Position numbers and translations under genes: made by a program. This document shows positions 16,507 to 24,930 of a stretch of DNA of 32,244 bases, piece by piece; the stretch's first letter is position 1; each line of letters starts with the position of its first letter. The DNA comes from Streptomyces sp. 13-12-16. Lineage in GTDB: Bacteria > Actinomycetota > Actinomycetes > Streptomycetales > Streptomycetaceae. The DNA is taken from positions 1 to 32,244 of the forward strand of contig NZ_NCTE01000475.1 in the NCBI RefSeq assembly GCF_002114215.1, read 5' to 3'. The notes under the pieces were generated by a model. It was not told where the DNA came from, did no database searches, and saw only the letters and a list, made by a program, of their open reading frames with translations.

Positions 16507-18819
16507 ATGAACGCGCCGTACGACGGTGACCGCGGCCATGCCGCGGGCAACTCGGGCCATCCCGAGTCGGACCCCCCGCAGGGTCCGCCGCCCGGGCACG
16601 ACCAGGTGCCGCAGCCGCCCGCCGACCCGTACCTCCAGGACGCCTACGACCAGGACCCCTACCGGGCACAGGACCTCGCCGCCCAGGACCCGGTCGCCGA
16701 GGCGCTCTACGACCGCGCCGCGCACCCGCCTCCCCCTCCCGGCGCGTACCCCCCTCAGCAGCCGCTGTACGGGCAGCCGCCCCAGTCTCCGTACGCTCCC
16801 GACCCACGGGTGTGGGCCCGGACCCCCGCGCCGGAACCGGACGGACCGACGCAGTACCTGCCGTACGGCGACGACCCGCGCACCACGCAGTTCGTGGGCG
16901 TGGACGACCTGGTCGGCCAGGCCGGCGACCAGCGCCACGAGCCGGACGCCTTCGCCCATCTCTTCCGCGACCAGCAGCAGAGCGGCGCCTTCCCCGACCA
17001 GCAGCAGGGGGGCGGGTACCCCCAGCAGTACGGCGGCGGACACCCGGCCCACCCGCCGGTGAACAGCGGGCAGCCCTATGCGCCGGTGCCCGGACCGGCC
17101 TCCTCGACGCCCGGCCACTACGCGGGCGCCACGCCGCCTCCCGTCGCCGAGGCTCCCGCACCCGAACCGGCTCCCGCCCCGAAGAAGGGCGGCCGGGCCG
17201 GGGGACTGCTGAAGTCGAGCGCCGTGATGGCGGCGGGCACGATGGTGTCCCGTCTCACGGGGTTCATCCGGTCCGCGATGATCGTCTCGGCGCTCGGCCT
17301 CGCCCTGCTGGGCGAGTCGTTCCAGATCGCCTACCAGCTGCCGACGATGATCTACATCCTGACCGTCGGCGGCGGCCTCAACTCCGTCTTCGTGCCGCAA
17401 CTCGTGCGAGCGATGAAAGAGGACGAGGACGGCGGCGAGGCCTACGCCAACCGCCTGCTGACACTGGTGATGGTGGCCCTGGCCGCGCTCACCGCCCTCG
17501 CGTGGCTGGCCGCCCCGCTCCTGGTGCGCGCGCTGTCGGTCCCGGTCTCCAACGATCCCGCGGCCAACGACGTCGCCGTCACCTTCACCCGCTACTTCCT
17601 GCCCTCGATCTTCTTCATGGGCGTTCACGTGGTGATGGGTCAGATCCTCAACGTGCGCGGCCGGTTCGGCGCGATGATGTGGACCCCGGTCCTGAACAAC
17701 ATCGTCATCATCGTCACCCTCGGCACCTTCATCTGGGTCTACGGCACCGCCGCGGACTCGAAGATGGAGGTCACGAACATCCCGCCGGAGGGTCTGCGGC
17801 TGCTGGGCGTCGGTGTTCTCCTCGGCCTCGTCGTCCAGGCCCTGGCGATGGTCCCGTACCTGCGCGAGACCGGGTTCCGTATCCGCCTGCGCTTCGACTG
17901 GAAGGGCCACGGCCTCGGCAAGGCGGCGATGCTCGCCAAGTGGACCATCCTGTTCGTCCTCGCCAACCAGGCGGGCGCGCTGGTCGTCACCCAGCTGGCG
18001 ACCGCGTCGGTGAAGGACACGGACATCGCGGGAACGGGCTTCAGCGCCTACTCCAACGCCCAGCTGATCTGGGGCCTGCCCCAGGCCATCATCACCGTCT
18101 CCCTGATGGCCGCCCTGCTGCCCCGTATCTCGCGCTCGGCGGCCGAGGACGACGGCGGCGCCATCCGGGACGACATCTCCCAGGGCCTGCGCACCACGGC
18201 CGTCGCGATCGTGCCGATCGCCTTCGGCTTCGTCTCACTCGGCATCCCGATGTGCACGCTGATGTTCGGCTCCTCGGGTACCGAAGCGGCCACCAACATG
18301 GGCTACATGCTGATGGCCTTCGGCCTCGGCCTGATCCCCTATTCGGTGCAGTACGTCGTCCTGCGGGCCTTCTACGCGTACGAGGACACCCGAACCCCCT
18401 TCTACAACACGGTCATCGTCGCCGCGGGCAACGCGATCGCCTCGGGCATCTGCTACCTCGTGCTCCCGGCCCGCTGGGCCGTGGTCGGCATGGCCGCCTC
18501 CTACGGCCTGGCCTACGTGATCGGTGTCGGCGTCGCCTGGCGCCGGCTGCGCAAGCGACTGGGCGGGGACCTGGACGGCGCCCGGGTGCTGCGGACCTAC
18601 GCCCGGCTGTGCATCGCCTCCGTTCCCGCCGCGCTGCTCAGCGGCGCGGCCTGCTACGGGGTCGTGCAGACGCTCGGCCAGGGCGTCCTGGGCTCGCTCG
18701 CGGCACTGCTGGCCGGTGGGGCCGTACTGTTCGGAGTCTTCTTCGTGGCCGCCCGCCGGATGCGGATCGAGGAAGTCAACTCACTGGTCGGTATGGTGCG
18801 CGGACGCCTTGGACGCTGA
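16507..18819 (+). CDS. murJ: lipid II flippase MurJ with long disordered N-terminus
   Basis: Moves lipid II across the membrane for peptidoglycan synthesis (MOP superfamily). The 770-residue product has an N-terminal region of about 225 residues that is low-complexity and rich in Pro, Gln, Tyr and Asp. It includes TQYLPYGDD and TTQFVGVDDL, which look like possible Ser/Thr-kinase sites. The flippase core follows (about 230-770, some 14 spans), with MAAGTMVSRLTGFIRSAMIV, the MviN opening motif, and IAYQLPTMIYILTVGGGLNS. The ATG at 16507 follows GAGGTGGGG. Unlike the mycobacterial MurJ (Rv3910), it ends after the flippase; the pseudokinase part is a separate downstream gene. It stands between the exported protein and the pseudokinase on the same strand. 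Confidence 0.95.
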   Translation: MNAPYDGDRGHAAGNSGHPESDPPQGPPPGHDQVPQPPADPYLQDAYDQDPYRAQDLAAQDPVAEALYDRAAHPPPPPGAYPPQQPLYGQPPQSPYAPDPRVWARTPAPEPDGPTQYLPYGDDPRTTQFVGVDDLVGQAGDQRHEPDAFAHLFRDQQQSGAFPDQQQGGGYPQQYGGGHPAHPPVNSGQPYAPVPGPASSTPGHYAGATPPPVAEAPAPEPAPAPKKGGRAGGLLKSSAVMAAGTMVSRLTGFIRSAMIVSALGLALLGESFQIAYQLPTMIYILTVGGGLNSVFVPQLVRAMKEDEDGGEAYANRLLTLVMVALAALTALAWLAAPLLVRALSVPVSNDPAANDVAVTFTRYFLPSIFFMGVHVVMGQILNVRGRFGAMMWTPVLNNIVIIVTLGTFIWVYGTAADSKMEVTNIPPEGLRLLGVGVLLGLVVQALAMVPYLRETGFRIRLRFDWKGHGLGKAAMLAKWTILFVLANQAGALVVTQLATASVKDTDIAGTGFSAYSNAQLIWGLPQAIITVSLMAALLPRISRSAAEDDGGAIRDDISQGLRTTAVAIVPIAFGFVSLGIPMCTLMFGSSGTEAATNMGYMLMAFGLGLIPYSVQYVVLRAFYAYEDTRTPFYNTVIVAAGNAIASGICYLVLPARWAVVGMAASYGLAYVIGVGVAWRRLRKRLGGDLDGARVLRTYARLCIASVPAALLSGAACYGVVQTLGQGVLGSLAALLAGGAVLFGVFFVAARRMRIEEVNSLVGMVRGRLGR

Positions 18820-18960
18820 GCCAGGGGGTAGGCGCACAACCATCGTCGGCCACTGTGTGTCGTGCATAGCGGCGGACTGTGGGCACAATTGGTCTCGGCG
18901 TCGAACGGCGCGCGACGGACGCCGGCCGACGCGCATGGGATGGGGAGGCAGGGAACGACG

Positions 18961-20682
18961 GTGGCCGAACGGAGCACAGCTGCCGTCGACGTGGCAGACA
19001 ACAGCGGTGAGCAGCCGCTGACCGCACAGGCGGACCAGTCCACGGCCGACGGGGTGGCCCAGAACCGGGAGCGGGACACGGACAACGACGAGGCACAGGA
19101 GGGCACCGGGACCGATGGTTCCGCGATGACCTCGCCACCCGAACTGCACAGCGGTCACAAGCTCGCCAGGCGCTACCGCCTCGAGGAGTGCGTCACCCGT
19201 CTGGACGGGTTCAGCAGTTGGCGCGCCGTGGACGAGAAGCTCCGCCGCGCCGTCGGCGTGCACATCCTGCCCGCGGATCACGCGCGTGCCCGGTCGGTCC
19301 TGGCCGCGGCCCGTTCCGCCGCCCTGCTGGGCGACCCGCGCTTCGTCCAGGTCCTGGACGCCGTCGAGGAGAACGACGTCGTCTACGTCGTCCACGAATG
19401 GCTCCCCGACGCCACGGAACTGACGACGCTCCTGGCGGCCGGCCCGCTGGAGGTGTACGACGCCTACCAGATGGTCAGTCAGATTTCCGCCGCCATGGCT
19501 GCGGCCCACCGTGAGGGCCTCGCCCATCTGCGGCTGAACCCCAACGCCGTCCTGCGCACCTCGACCGGCCAGTGGCGCATCCGCGGCCTCGCGGTCAACG
19601 CCGCGCTGCGTGGCGTCGGCTCCGACACCCCACAGCGCACCGACACCGAGTCGATCGGCGCCCTGCTCTACGCGGCGCTCACCCAGCGCTGGCCTTACGA
19701 GAACGACGCCTACGGCATGTCCGGACTGCCGAAGGACATCGGGCTGATCCCGCCCGACCAGGTGCGCGCCGGTGTCCACCGCGGGCTGTCCGAGCTGGCC
19801 ATGCGGGCGCTCGCCAACGACGGCGCCACGGCCTCGCGCCACGAGTCGGCGTGCACCACACCCGAGGAACTGGTGAAGGCGATCGGCGAGATGCCCCGCA
19901 TCCGCCCGCCGGAGCCCGCGTTCACCACGCCTCCGGAGTACCAGCGCACGACGTACCAGCAGGGCACCTACGGCCGTCCGGCGCCGCACCCCGGTGTCAC
20001 CCAGCCGGTGCCGACGCCCCCTCCTCCGCTGCAGAGCCGCACGGGCAAGGCGCTGAAGTGGGCCGTCTCGGCCCTGCTGATCGCCGCGCTGGGCCTGGGC
20101 AGCTGGCAGCTCGCGGACGCGCTCCTGGAGCAGGACAAGCAGTCCGACGACACCAACCAGACCCAGACGACCGACGGTGGCGACGACAAGGACAACGACA
20201 AGCCCAAGCCGGCCAAGCCCATCAGCGTCCAGGGCTCCCAGGAGTACGTCGTCAAGGGTGAAGCGCAGGCACCGGAGGATGTGGCCAAGACTTACGACGG
20301 CGACAACTCCACCTACTGGCGTACGAAGAAGTACAACGCCGGCCCGACACTCGCGCCGTACAAGCCCGGCGTCGGCATCGTCTACGACCTCGGTTCACCT
20401 CAGGAACTGTCGACCGCGTCGTTGGGCCTCCGGTACGCCGGTGATCACACGACCGTGCACCTCTACGCCACCGACTCGCTGTCGCCCTCGACAGGAATCG
20501 AGGGAATGAAGGAGATCGGAACCGCGGCCACCACTGGTACGACGCTCACGGTCAAGGCGGCCAAGCCGCTCAAGACCCGGTACGTCCTGATGTGGATCAC
20601 CGATGTGCCGAACGCTCCCTCCGACGGTTACAGCGGCGCAGGCTATAAGCAAGCCGTCACCGAAGTGACGTTCAAGGGCTGA
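18961..20682 (+). CDS. membrane pseudokinase with extracytoplasmic discoidin-like domain
   Basis: The 573-residue product has a PknB-like kinase fold (about 64-310) that looks inactive: the glycine loop is missing (RLEECVTRLDGFSSW), the VAIK lysine position reads VGVHIL, the HRD-K-N loop reads HLRLNPNAVL near 188, and DFG is replaced by RGLAVN. A proline-rich linker leads to one membrane span (about 363-388, LKWAVSALLIAALGLGSW). The external part (about 420-573) resembles a discoidin/F5-8C galactose-binding fold (YDGDNSTYWRTKKY, GIVYDLGSPQELS). The GTG at 18961 is chosen because AGGGA and GGGGAGG precede it. Mycobacterial MurJ carries an equivalent pseudokinase and external domain as its C-terminus, so this probably recruits partners to MurJ. 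Confidence 0.88.
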   Translation: MAERSTAAVDVADNSGEQPLTAQADQSTADGVAQNRERDTDNDEAQEGTGTDGSAMTSPPELHSGHKLARRYRLEECVTRLDGFSSWRAVDEKLRRAVGVHILPADHARARSVLAAARSAALLGDPRFVQVLDAVEENDVVYVVHEWLPDATELTTLLAAGPLEVYDAYQMVSQISAAMAAAHREGLAHLRLNPNAVLRTSTGQWRIRGLAVNAALRGVGSDTPQRTDTESIGALLYAALTQRWPYENDAYGMSGLPKDIGLIPPDQVRAGVHRGLSELAMRALANDGATASRHESACTTPEELVKAIGEMPRIRPPEPAFTTPPEYQRTTYQQGTYGRPAPHPGVTQPVPTPPPPLQSRTGKALKWAVSALLIAALGLGSWQLADALLEQDKQSDDTNQTQTTDGGDDKDNDKPKPAKPISVQGSQEYVVKGEAQAPEDVAKTYDGDNSTYWRTKKYNAGPTLAPYKPGVGIVYDLGSPQELSTASLGLRYAGDHTTVHLYATDSLSPSTGIEGMKEIGTAATTGTTLTVKAAKPLKTRYVLMWITDVPNAPSDGYSGAGYKQAVTEVTFKG

Positions 20683-20713
20683 GGGCCCGCGGAGCCGAAG
20701 GGGAGGGGGTCCG

Positions 20714-21439
20714 ATGGCAGACGGCAGCGTCTACGGCGACGTCAGTGATCAGGACCTCCTCGCCCGTCATGTGGAGGGCGACCCCGACGCCTTCGGTGAA
20801 CTCGTGCGGCGTCACCGCGACCGGCTCTGGGCCGTGGCGCTGCGGACGCTCGGCGACCGCGAGGAGGCCGCTGACGCCGTCCAGGACGCCCTCGTCTCCG
20901 CCTACCGGGCCGCCCACACCTTCCGCGGCCAGTCGGCCGTCACGACATGGCTGCACCGGATCACGGTGAACGCCTGCCTGGACCGCGCCCGCAAGGCGGC
21001 CTCCCGCAAGACCGCTCCGGTAGACGACACGGAGCGCCTGGAGCAGTTGCTCGAACCCCACGAGTCCGCCTCCGCGCCCGCGGAGCGCAACGATCTGCAC
21101 CGCCAGCTCATCGAGGCCATGGGCACCCTCCCGCCCGATCAGCGGGCCGCGCTCGTCCTCGTGGACATGCAGGGCTATCCGGTCGCCGAAGCCGCCCGCA
21201 TCCTCGATGTGCCCACCGGCACGGTGAAGAGCCGCTGTGCGCGGGGCAGAGCCAGACTCCTGCCCCTGCTCACTCATCTACGGCCGGACGGTCCCGGTGA
21301 GAGCAGGAGACAGGGGGAGGGACGGAACCGGACGCAGGGGACGTCCGTCCCACCCGCAGCGGGCCCGCGGCAAGCGGATCCGCCGGACCCAGGATCGAAC
21401 GACCCGGCTGCGGTGAAGGGCGGAGGTGGGCGAGCGTGA
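20714..21439 (+). CDS. sigM: ECF-family RNA polymerase sigma factor SigM
   Basis: Directs RNA polymerase to stress promoters. The 241-residue product has region 2 at about 20-90 (DLLARHVEGDPDAFGELVRR, DREEAADAVQDALVSAYRA, VTTWLHRITVNACLDRARK) and region 4 at about 130-185 (LPPDQRAALVLVDMQGY, VAEAARILDVPTGTVKSRCA). An unusual 50-residue Gly/Pro/Arg-rich tail follows. The ATG at 20714 follows GGGGAGGGG. It starts 31 bp after the pseudokinase gene and its stop overlaps the anti-sigma start by 4 bp, so the two are translationally coupled. Gene order (murJ, sigM, anti-sigma, trxB, trxA) matches M. tuberculosis sigM, hence the symbol; it is unrelated to the SigB-like SigM named in S. coelicolor. 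Confidence 0.93.
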   Translation: MADGSVYGDVSDQDLLARHVEGDPDAFGELVRRHRDRLWAVALRTLGDREEAADAVQDALVSAYRAAHTFRGQSAVTTWLHRITVNACLDRARKAASRKTAPVDDTERLEQLLEPHESASAPAERNDLHRQLIEAMGTLPPDQRAALVLVDMQGYPVAEAARILDVPTGTVKSRCARGRARLLPLLTHLRPDGPGESRRQGEGRNRTQGTSVPPAAGPRQADPPDPGSNDPAAVKGGGGRA

Positions 21440-22359
21440 CGTCGACGACAGACATGGCGGAGCACCCGGACGTCGCGGAGATCTCCGACCTGACCGAGGG
21501 GCTCCTCCCGGCCGCCCGGAGCGCCGACGTGCGTCGGCATCTGGACGAGTGCGCACTCTGCGCGGACGTCCACGCCTCTCTCGAGGAGATCCGGGACCTG
21601 CTCGGTACGGCGCCGGGTCCGCCCCGCATGCCCGCCGAGGTGGCAGGCCGCATCGACGCCGCACTGGCCGCGGAGGCCCTGCTGCACGCCACGGCGCCGG
21701 AGCCGGAGCCAGAGGCCGCCGGGGAGCCCACCGATGCGTCTCCCGCGTCCTCCGACGACGATCCTGGGCATGTTTCACGTGAAACCCCGGCGTCCCAGGA
21801 CCGGCCGGCCGGGCGTCCCCGCTCCACCACGACCGGACCGGGACGCAAGGGCCGTCCGCGCGGTGGGCGCCGCCGGGTCGCCGTCCTGGGGGCCGTGTTC
21901 ACGGTCGCTGCTCTGGGGCTCGGGTCCGTGGTGCTGTCCTCCATGAACGACGGAGCCGGCCAGGACGAGGGAGCCCGGACGACCGCCTCGGACACCTTCT
22001 CCGAGGGGAAGCTGGAGAAGCAGGTCACCGATCTCCTCGCACAGAGCCAGGGGAAGGTGAAGGGCCCGGGCACCGTCCACACACTCGGGTCGCAGCCGGA
22101 GTCCGACTCCGTCAACCCCAGGGTCCTCAAGGAGCCCGCGGTGCCGAAGTGCGTCAGCGACGGCATCGGCCGCAACGACGCCGCGCTCGCCACCGAGAAG
22201 GGCACCTACCAAGGGAAGGACGCTCTGCTCGTCGTGCTTCCCGACGTCTCGGACGACACCCGTGTGACCGCGTACGTCGTCGAGGCGACCTGCGTGGACA
22301 ACCCGTCCTCGGCCACCACCGCGAAGGTCCTCCTGAAGCACTCCTACACGCGCTCCTGA
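21436..22359 (+). CDS. zinc-type transmembrane anti-sigma factor for SigM
   Basis: The 307-residue product begins at a GTG overlapping the sigM stop. Its N-terminal domain has the zinc anti-sigma signature H-x3-C-x2-C (His35, Cys39, Cys42 in RRHLDECALCA) followed by a helical region with LEEIRDLLGTAP. A long acidic/proline-rich linker (about 85-145) leads to one membrane span (about 147-168, VAVLGAVFTVAALGLGSVVL). The external domain has two cysteines (Cys239 in PKCVSDG, Cys286 in ATCVDNP). The linker contains VSRET at 113-117, encoded by a parS site. It should hold SigM at the membrane until a signal arrives; the position before trxBA makes a redox signal possible, which is inference. Confidence 0.9.
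   Translation: MTSTTDMAEHPDVAEISDLTEGLLPAARSADVRRHLDECALCADVHASLEEIRDLLGTAPGPPRMPAEVAGRIDAALAAEALLHATAPEPEPEAAGEPTDASPASSDDDPGHVSRETPASQDRPAGRPRSTTTGPGRKGRPRGGRRRVAVLGAVFTVAALGLGSVVLSSMNDGAGQDEGARTTASDTFSEGKLEKQVTDLLAQSQGKVKGPGTVHTLGSQPESDSVNPRVLKEPAVPKCVSDGIGRNDAALATEKGTYQGKDALLVVLPDVSDDTRVTAYVVEATCVDNPSSATTAKVLLKHSYTRS
21771..21786. other. parS: parS site inside the anti-sigma gene
   Basis: TGTTTCACGTGAAACC keeps the whole 14-bp core; only the outermost base differs from the full 16-bp palindrome. It lies in coding sequence and encodes V-S-R-E-T. Confidence 0.93.
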
Positions 22360-22453
22360 CGGCCGACGCTTCGTCTCCCTCCTGCGTGGTATCCCGTACG
22401 GTGTGCGCTTCTCCCTGCTGGCAGCGGGCCGTGCCCGTGTGCCCGGACACGGC

Positions 22454-22480
22454 GGGAATGCGCGCCCCTTAGGATCCGTT
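22454..22480 (+). promoter_or_regulatory. SigR-type promoter of trxBA
   Basis: GGGAAT (22454-22459) and GTT (22478-22480) are separated by exactly 18 bp, matching the SigR consensus GGGAAT-N18-GTT. trxBA is a known SigR (disulfide-stress) target in S. coelicolor. The start codon is at 22551, leaving a leader of about 60 to 70 bases. Confidence 0.85.
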
Positions 22481-22550
22481 GCACGGGGTGAGAGTTCCGA
22501 AAGAAGCTCCCCCGGTCGACCGACGCAGACCAGAGACGAGGAAACAAGCC

Positions 22551-23519
22551 GTGAGCGACGTCCGTAACGTGATCATCATCGGCTCGGGGCCCGCCGGCTA
22601 CACGGCGGCGCTCTACACCGCCCGTGCGTCGCTGAAGCCCCTGGTGTTCGAGGGCGCCGTCACCGCCGGCGGCGCGCTGATGAACACCACCGAGGTCGAG
22701 AACTTCCCCGGCTTCCAGGACGGCATCATGGGCCCCGAACTCATGGACAACATGCGGGCCCAGGCGGAGCGTTTCGGTGCCGAGCTCGTCCCGGACGACG
22801 TGGTCGCCGTCGACCTGACCGGTGAGATCAAGACCGTCACGGACACCGCCGGTACGGTCCACAAGGCGAAGGCCGTCATCGTCACCACCGGATCGCAGCA
22901 CCGCAAGCTCGGCCTGCCGAACGAGGACGCCCTCTCCGGCCGCGGCGTCTCGTGGTGTGCCACCTGTGACGGGTTCTTCTTCAAGGACCACGACATCGCC
23001 GTGATCGGTGGCGGCGACACCGCGATGGAGGAGGCCACCTTCCTCTCCCGCTTCGCCAAGTCCGTGACGATCGTCCACCGCCGTGACACCCTGCGCGCCT
23101 CCAAGGCGATGCAGGAGCGCGCCTTCGCCGACCCGAAGATCTCGTTCGTCTGGGACAGCGAGGTCGCCGAGGTCCAGGGCGACCAGAAGCTCTCGGGCCT
23201 GAAGCTGCGCAACGTCAAGACCGGCGAGCTCTCGGACCTGGCGGTGACCGGCCTGTTCATCGCGATCGGCCACGACCCACGCACCGAACTCTTCAAGGGC
23301 CAGCTGGAGCTGGACGAGGAGGGCTACTTGAAGGTCGAGGCGCCCTCGACGCGTACGAACCTCACCGGTGTCTTCGGCGCCGGCGACGTGGTCGACCACA
23401 CCTACCGCCAGGCGATCACCGCGGCCGGTACGGGCTGTTCCGCCGCCCTCGACGCCGAGCGCTTCCTCGCCGCTCTCGCGGACGAGGAGAAGGCCGAGCC
23501 CGAGAAGACCTCTGTCTGA
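22551..23519 (+). CDS. trxB: thioredoxin-disulfide reductase
   Basis: Reduces thioredoxin with NADPH through FAD. The 322-residue length is normal. It starts with the FAD-binding [19 protein letters not shown], has the NADPH-binding [12 protein letters not shown], the redox pair Cys136-Ala-Thr-Cys139 in [11 protein letters not shown], and the closing FAD motif [21 protein letters not shown]. The GTG at 22551 has GAGGAA upstream; the in-frame stretch before it overlaps the SigR promoter and is not coding. trxA follows 41 bp downstream, and the pair forms the thioredoxin system. Confidence 0.98.
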   Translation: MSDVRNVIIIGSGPAGYTAALYTARASLKPLVFEGAVTAGGALMNTTEVENFPGFQDGIMGPELMDNMRAQAERFGAELVPDDVVAVDLTGEIKTVTDTAGTVHKAKAVIVTTGSQHRKLGLPNEDALSGRGVSWCATCDGFFFKDHDIAVIGGGDTAMEEATFLSRFAKSVTIVHRRDTLRASKAMQERAFADPKISFVWDSEVAEVQGDQKLSGLKLRNVKTGELSDLAVTGLFIAIGHDPRTELFKGQLELDEEGYLKVEAPSTRTNLTGVFGAGDVVDHTYRQAITAAGTGCSAALDAERFLAALADEEKAEPEKTSV

Positions 23520-23560
23520 CCCCCACCCACCCCGCGCACCAACCAGTTAAGGAGCCCGCT

Positions 23561-23899
23561 GTGGCCGGCACCCTGAAGCACGTGACCGACGCCTCCTTCG
23601 AGCAGGACGTCCTCAAGAACGACAAGCCCGTCCTGGTGGACTTCTGGGCCGCCTGGTGCGGTCCGTGCCGTCAGATCGCCCCGTCCCTCGAGGCCATCGC
23701 CGCCGAGTACGGGGACGAGATCGAGATCGTCAAGCTGAACATCGACGAGAACCCGGGTACGGCCGCCAAGTACGGCGTCATGTCCATCCCGACCCTGAAC
23801 GTCTACCAGGGTGGCGAGGTCGCCAAGACCATCGTCGGCGCCAAGCCGAAGGCCGCGATCGTCCGTGATCTCGAGGAGTTCATCACTGTCACCAAGTGA
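23561..23899 (+). CDS. trxA: thioredoxin
   Basis: Small disulfide reductase. The 112-residue product has the active site Trp32-Cys33-Gly34-Pro35-Cys36 within DFWAAWCGPCRQIAPSLEAI, the conserved cis-proline region VMSIPTLNVYQGGE, and a normal C-terminus. The GTG start at 23561 has AAGGAG 6 bases upstream. It is cotranscribed with trxB and followed by a strong hairpin next to a parS site. Confidence 0.98.
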   Translation: MAGTLKHVTDASFEQDVLKNDKPVLVDFWAAWCGPCRQIAPSLEAIAAEYGDEIEIVKLNIDENPGTAAKYGVMSIPTLNVYQGGEVAKTIVGAKPKAAIVRDLEEFITVTK

Positions 23900-23925
23900 T
23901 GGCTGACCGCCTCGTCGGCGGCACA

Positions 23926-23941
23926 TGTTTCACGTGAAACA
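23926..23941. other. parS: parS site between trxA and the GNAT gene
   Basis: TGTTTCACGTGAAACA, an exact site, lies 26 bp after the trxA stop. Its last three bases are the start of the terminator stem at 23939. Confidence 0.95.
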
Positions 23942-23978
23942 CGAATGGGCCGGCCCATCTGGGTCGGCCCATTCGTGT
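23939..23978. terminator. bidirectional terminator between trxA and the GNAT gene
   Basis: A perfect 14-bp stem (ACACGAATGGGCCG with CGGCCCATTCGTGT) surrounds a 12-base segment that can itself pair further. It separates convergent genes ending at 23899 and 23987. Confidence 0.85.
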
Positions 23979-23986
23979 GAGGAGCG

Positions 23987-24604
23987 TCAGAGGGGACGCA
24001 GCACCGGTTCCTTCTGCACCGCCCCGAGCAGCCGGTCCAACGCCATCTCGACGTCTTCCTTCCAGGAGAGCGTCGTCCTCAACTCCAGCCTCAACCGAGG
24101 GTGGGTGGGGTGCTGCCGGACCGTCTTGAAGCCCACGGCCAGCAGATGGTCGGCGGGCAGGACACAAGCCGGCTCCTTCCAGCGTGCGTCACCGAACGCC
24201 TCGATCGCCTTGAAGCCCCGGCGCAGCAGGTCCTTGGCCACCGTCTGCACCATCACCCGGCCCAGCCCCTGCCCTTGGTACCCCGGCATGATGAACGCGG
24301 TCATCAGCTGCACCGCGTCGGGAGACACGGGGCTGGTGGGAAACGCCGTGGAGCGCGGCACATAGGCGGGGGGAGCGTAGAGGACGAAGCCCACGGGGAC
24401 GTCATCGACGTAGACGACCCTTCCGCAGGATCCCCAGTCCAGGAGGACGGCCGAGATCCACGACTCCTTCTCGACCGCGGAGGTTCCCGCCTTTACCGCT
24501 GCCTCGCCGCTGACGGGGTCGAGTTCCCAGAAGACGCACGAGCGGCAGCGCTGGGGGAGGTCCGGAAGGTTGTCCAGCGTGAGCGGTACGAGCCGACGGC
24601 CCAT
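23987..24604 (-). CDS. GNAT-family N-acetyltransferase
   Basis: The 205-residue product has the acetyl-CoA binding motif A as QGQGLGRVMVQTVAKDLL (after MTAFIMPGY), a preceding VGFVLYAPPAYVPR strand, and an N-terminal LPQRCRSCVFWELDP segment with two cysteines common to this locus in streptomycetes. The start is ATG 24604. The substrate is unknown. It stands between the trxA terminator and parB on the minus strand, the place occupied by the amidase-like cwlM in mycobacteria. It is separated from parB by a terminator, so it is probably a separate transcript. Confidence 0.85.
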   Translation of the reverse strand: MGRRLVPLTLDNLPDLPQRCRSCVFWELDPVSGEAAVKAGTSAVEKESWISAVLLDWGSCGRVVYVDDVPVGFVLYAPPAYVPRSTAFPTSPVSPDAVQLMTAFIMPGYQGQGLGRVMVQTVAKDLLRRGFKAIEAFGDARWKEPACVLPADHLLAVGFKTVRQHPTHPRLRLELRTTLSWKEDVEMALDRLLGAVQKEPVLRPL

Positions 24605-24930
24605 GAAGGCTGTTCCTCGCTTCCTTCGCCCGCTGCCTCGCGGGCGGCTGTCAGAGCGCTCCGTTCCCTGAGCAGGCTGCCGATGAAGCCGCTGACGGCG
24701 CCCACCCCCAGCCCCGCGCTCACCAGTCCGGTGCGGCTCGTCATTCGCATGGCCCCTGCCTTGCTCTCAGAGGTACTGCCGGGTGGATGCGCCCTGTCCA
24801 AACGCATCGTATCCACGAAGCGATTCCATCGATACCGCCAAAAAGCAAAGGGCGGACCGTGTTCCGGTACACACCGGACACGGCCCGTCCCTGGTCACCC
24901 GGTCGGCTGCTCGGCCGAACCCGTCGAGGG
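24605..24930. other. gap between GNAT and parB with a terminator and a possible short ORF
   Basis: In this 326-bp gap the right part (about 24838-24890) is the parAB terminator. The left part includes a minus-strand frame starting at ATG 24750 (MRMTSRTGLVSAGLGVGAVSGFIG) with G/C-rich third positions over its first 45 codons, a hydrophobic segment and a possible AAGGCAGG ribosome site. It runs on to 24493, overlapping the GNAT start out of frame by 112 bp, where it stops looking protein-like. It may be a small membrane peptide or a chance frame in the GNAT leader. Confidence 0.35.
24838..24890 (-). terminator. terminator of the parAB operon
   Basis: Read on the minus strand, a long hairpin (CCGTGTCCGGT pairing with ACCGGAACACGG, one bulged base, further G/C pairs outside) is followed by CCCTTTGCTTTTT, a T-rich tail. 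It lies 40 to 90 bp after the parB stop. Confidence 0.8.

Noticed and set aside
14123-17161. 1012-codon minus-strand open frame opposite the exported protein and murJ
   Set aside because: Arg/Gly-rich shadow translation without any recognisable motif; it spans two real genes and their gap.
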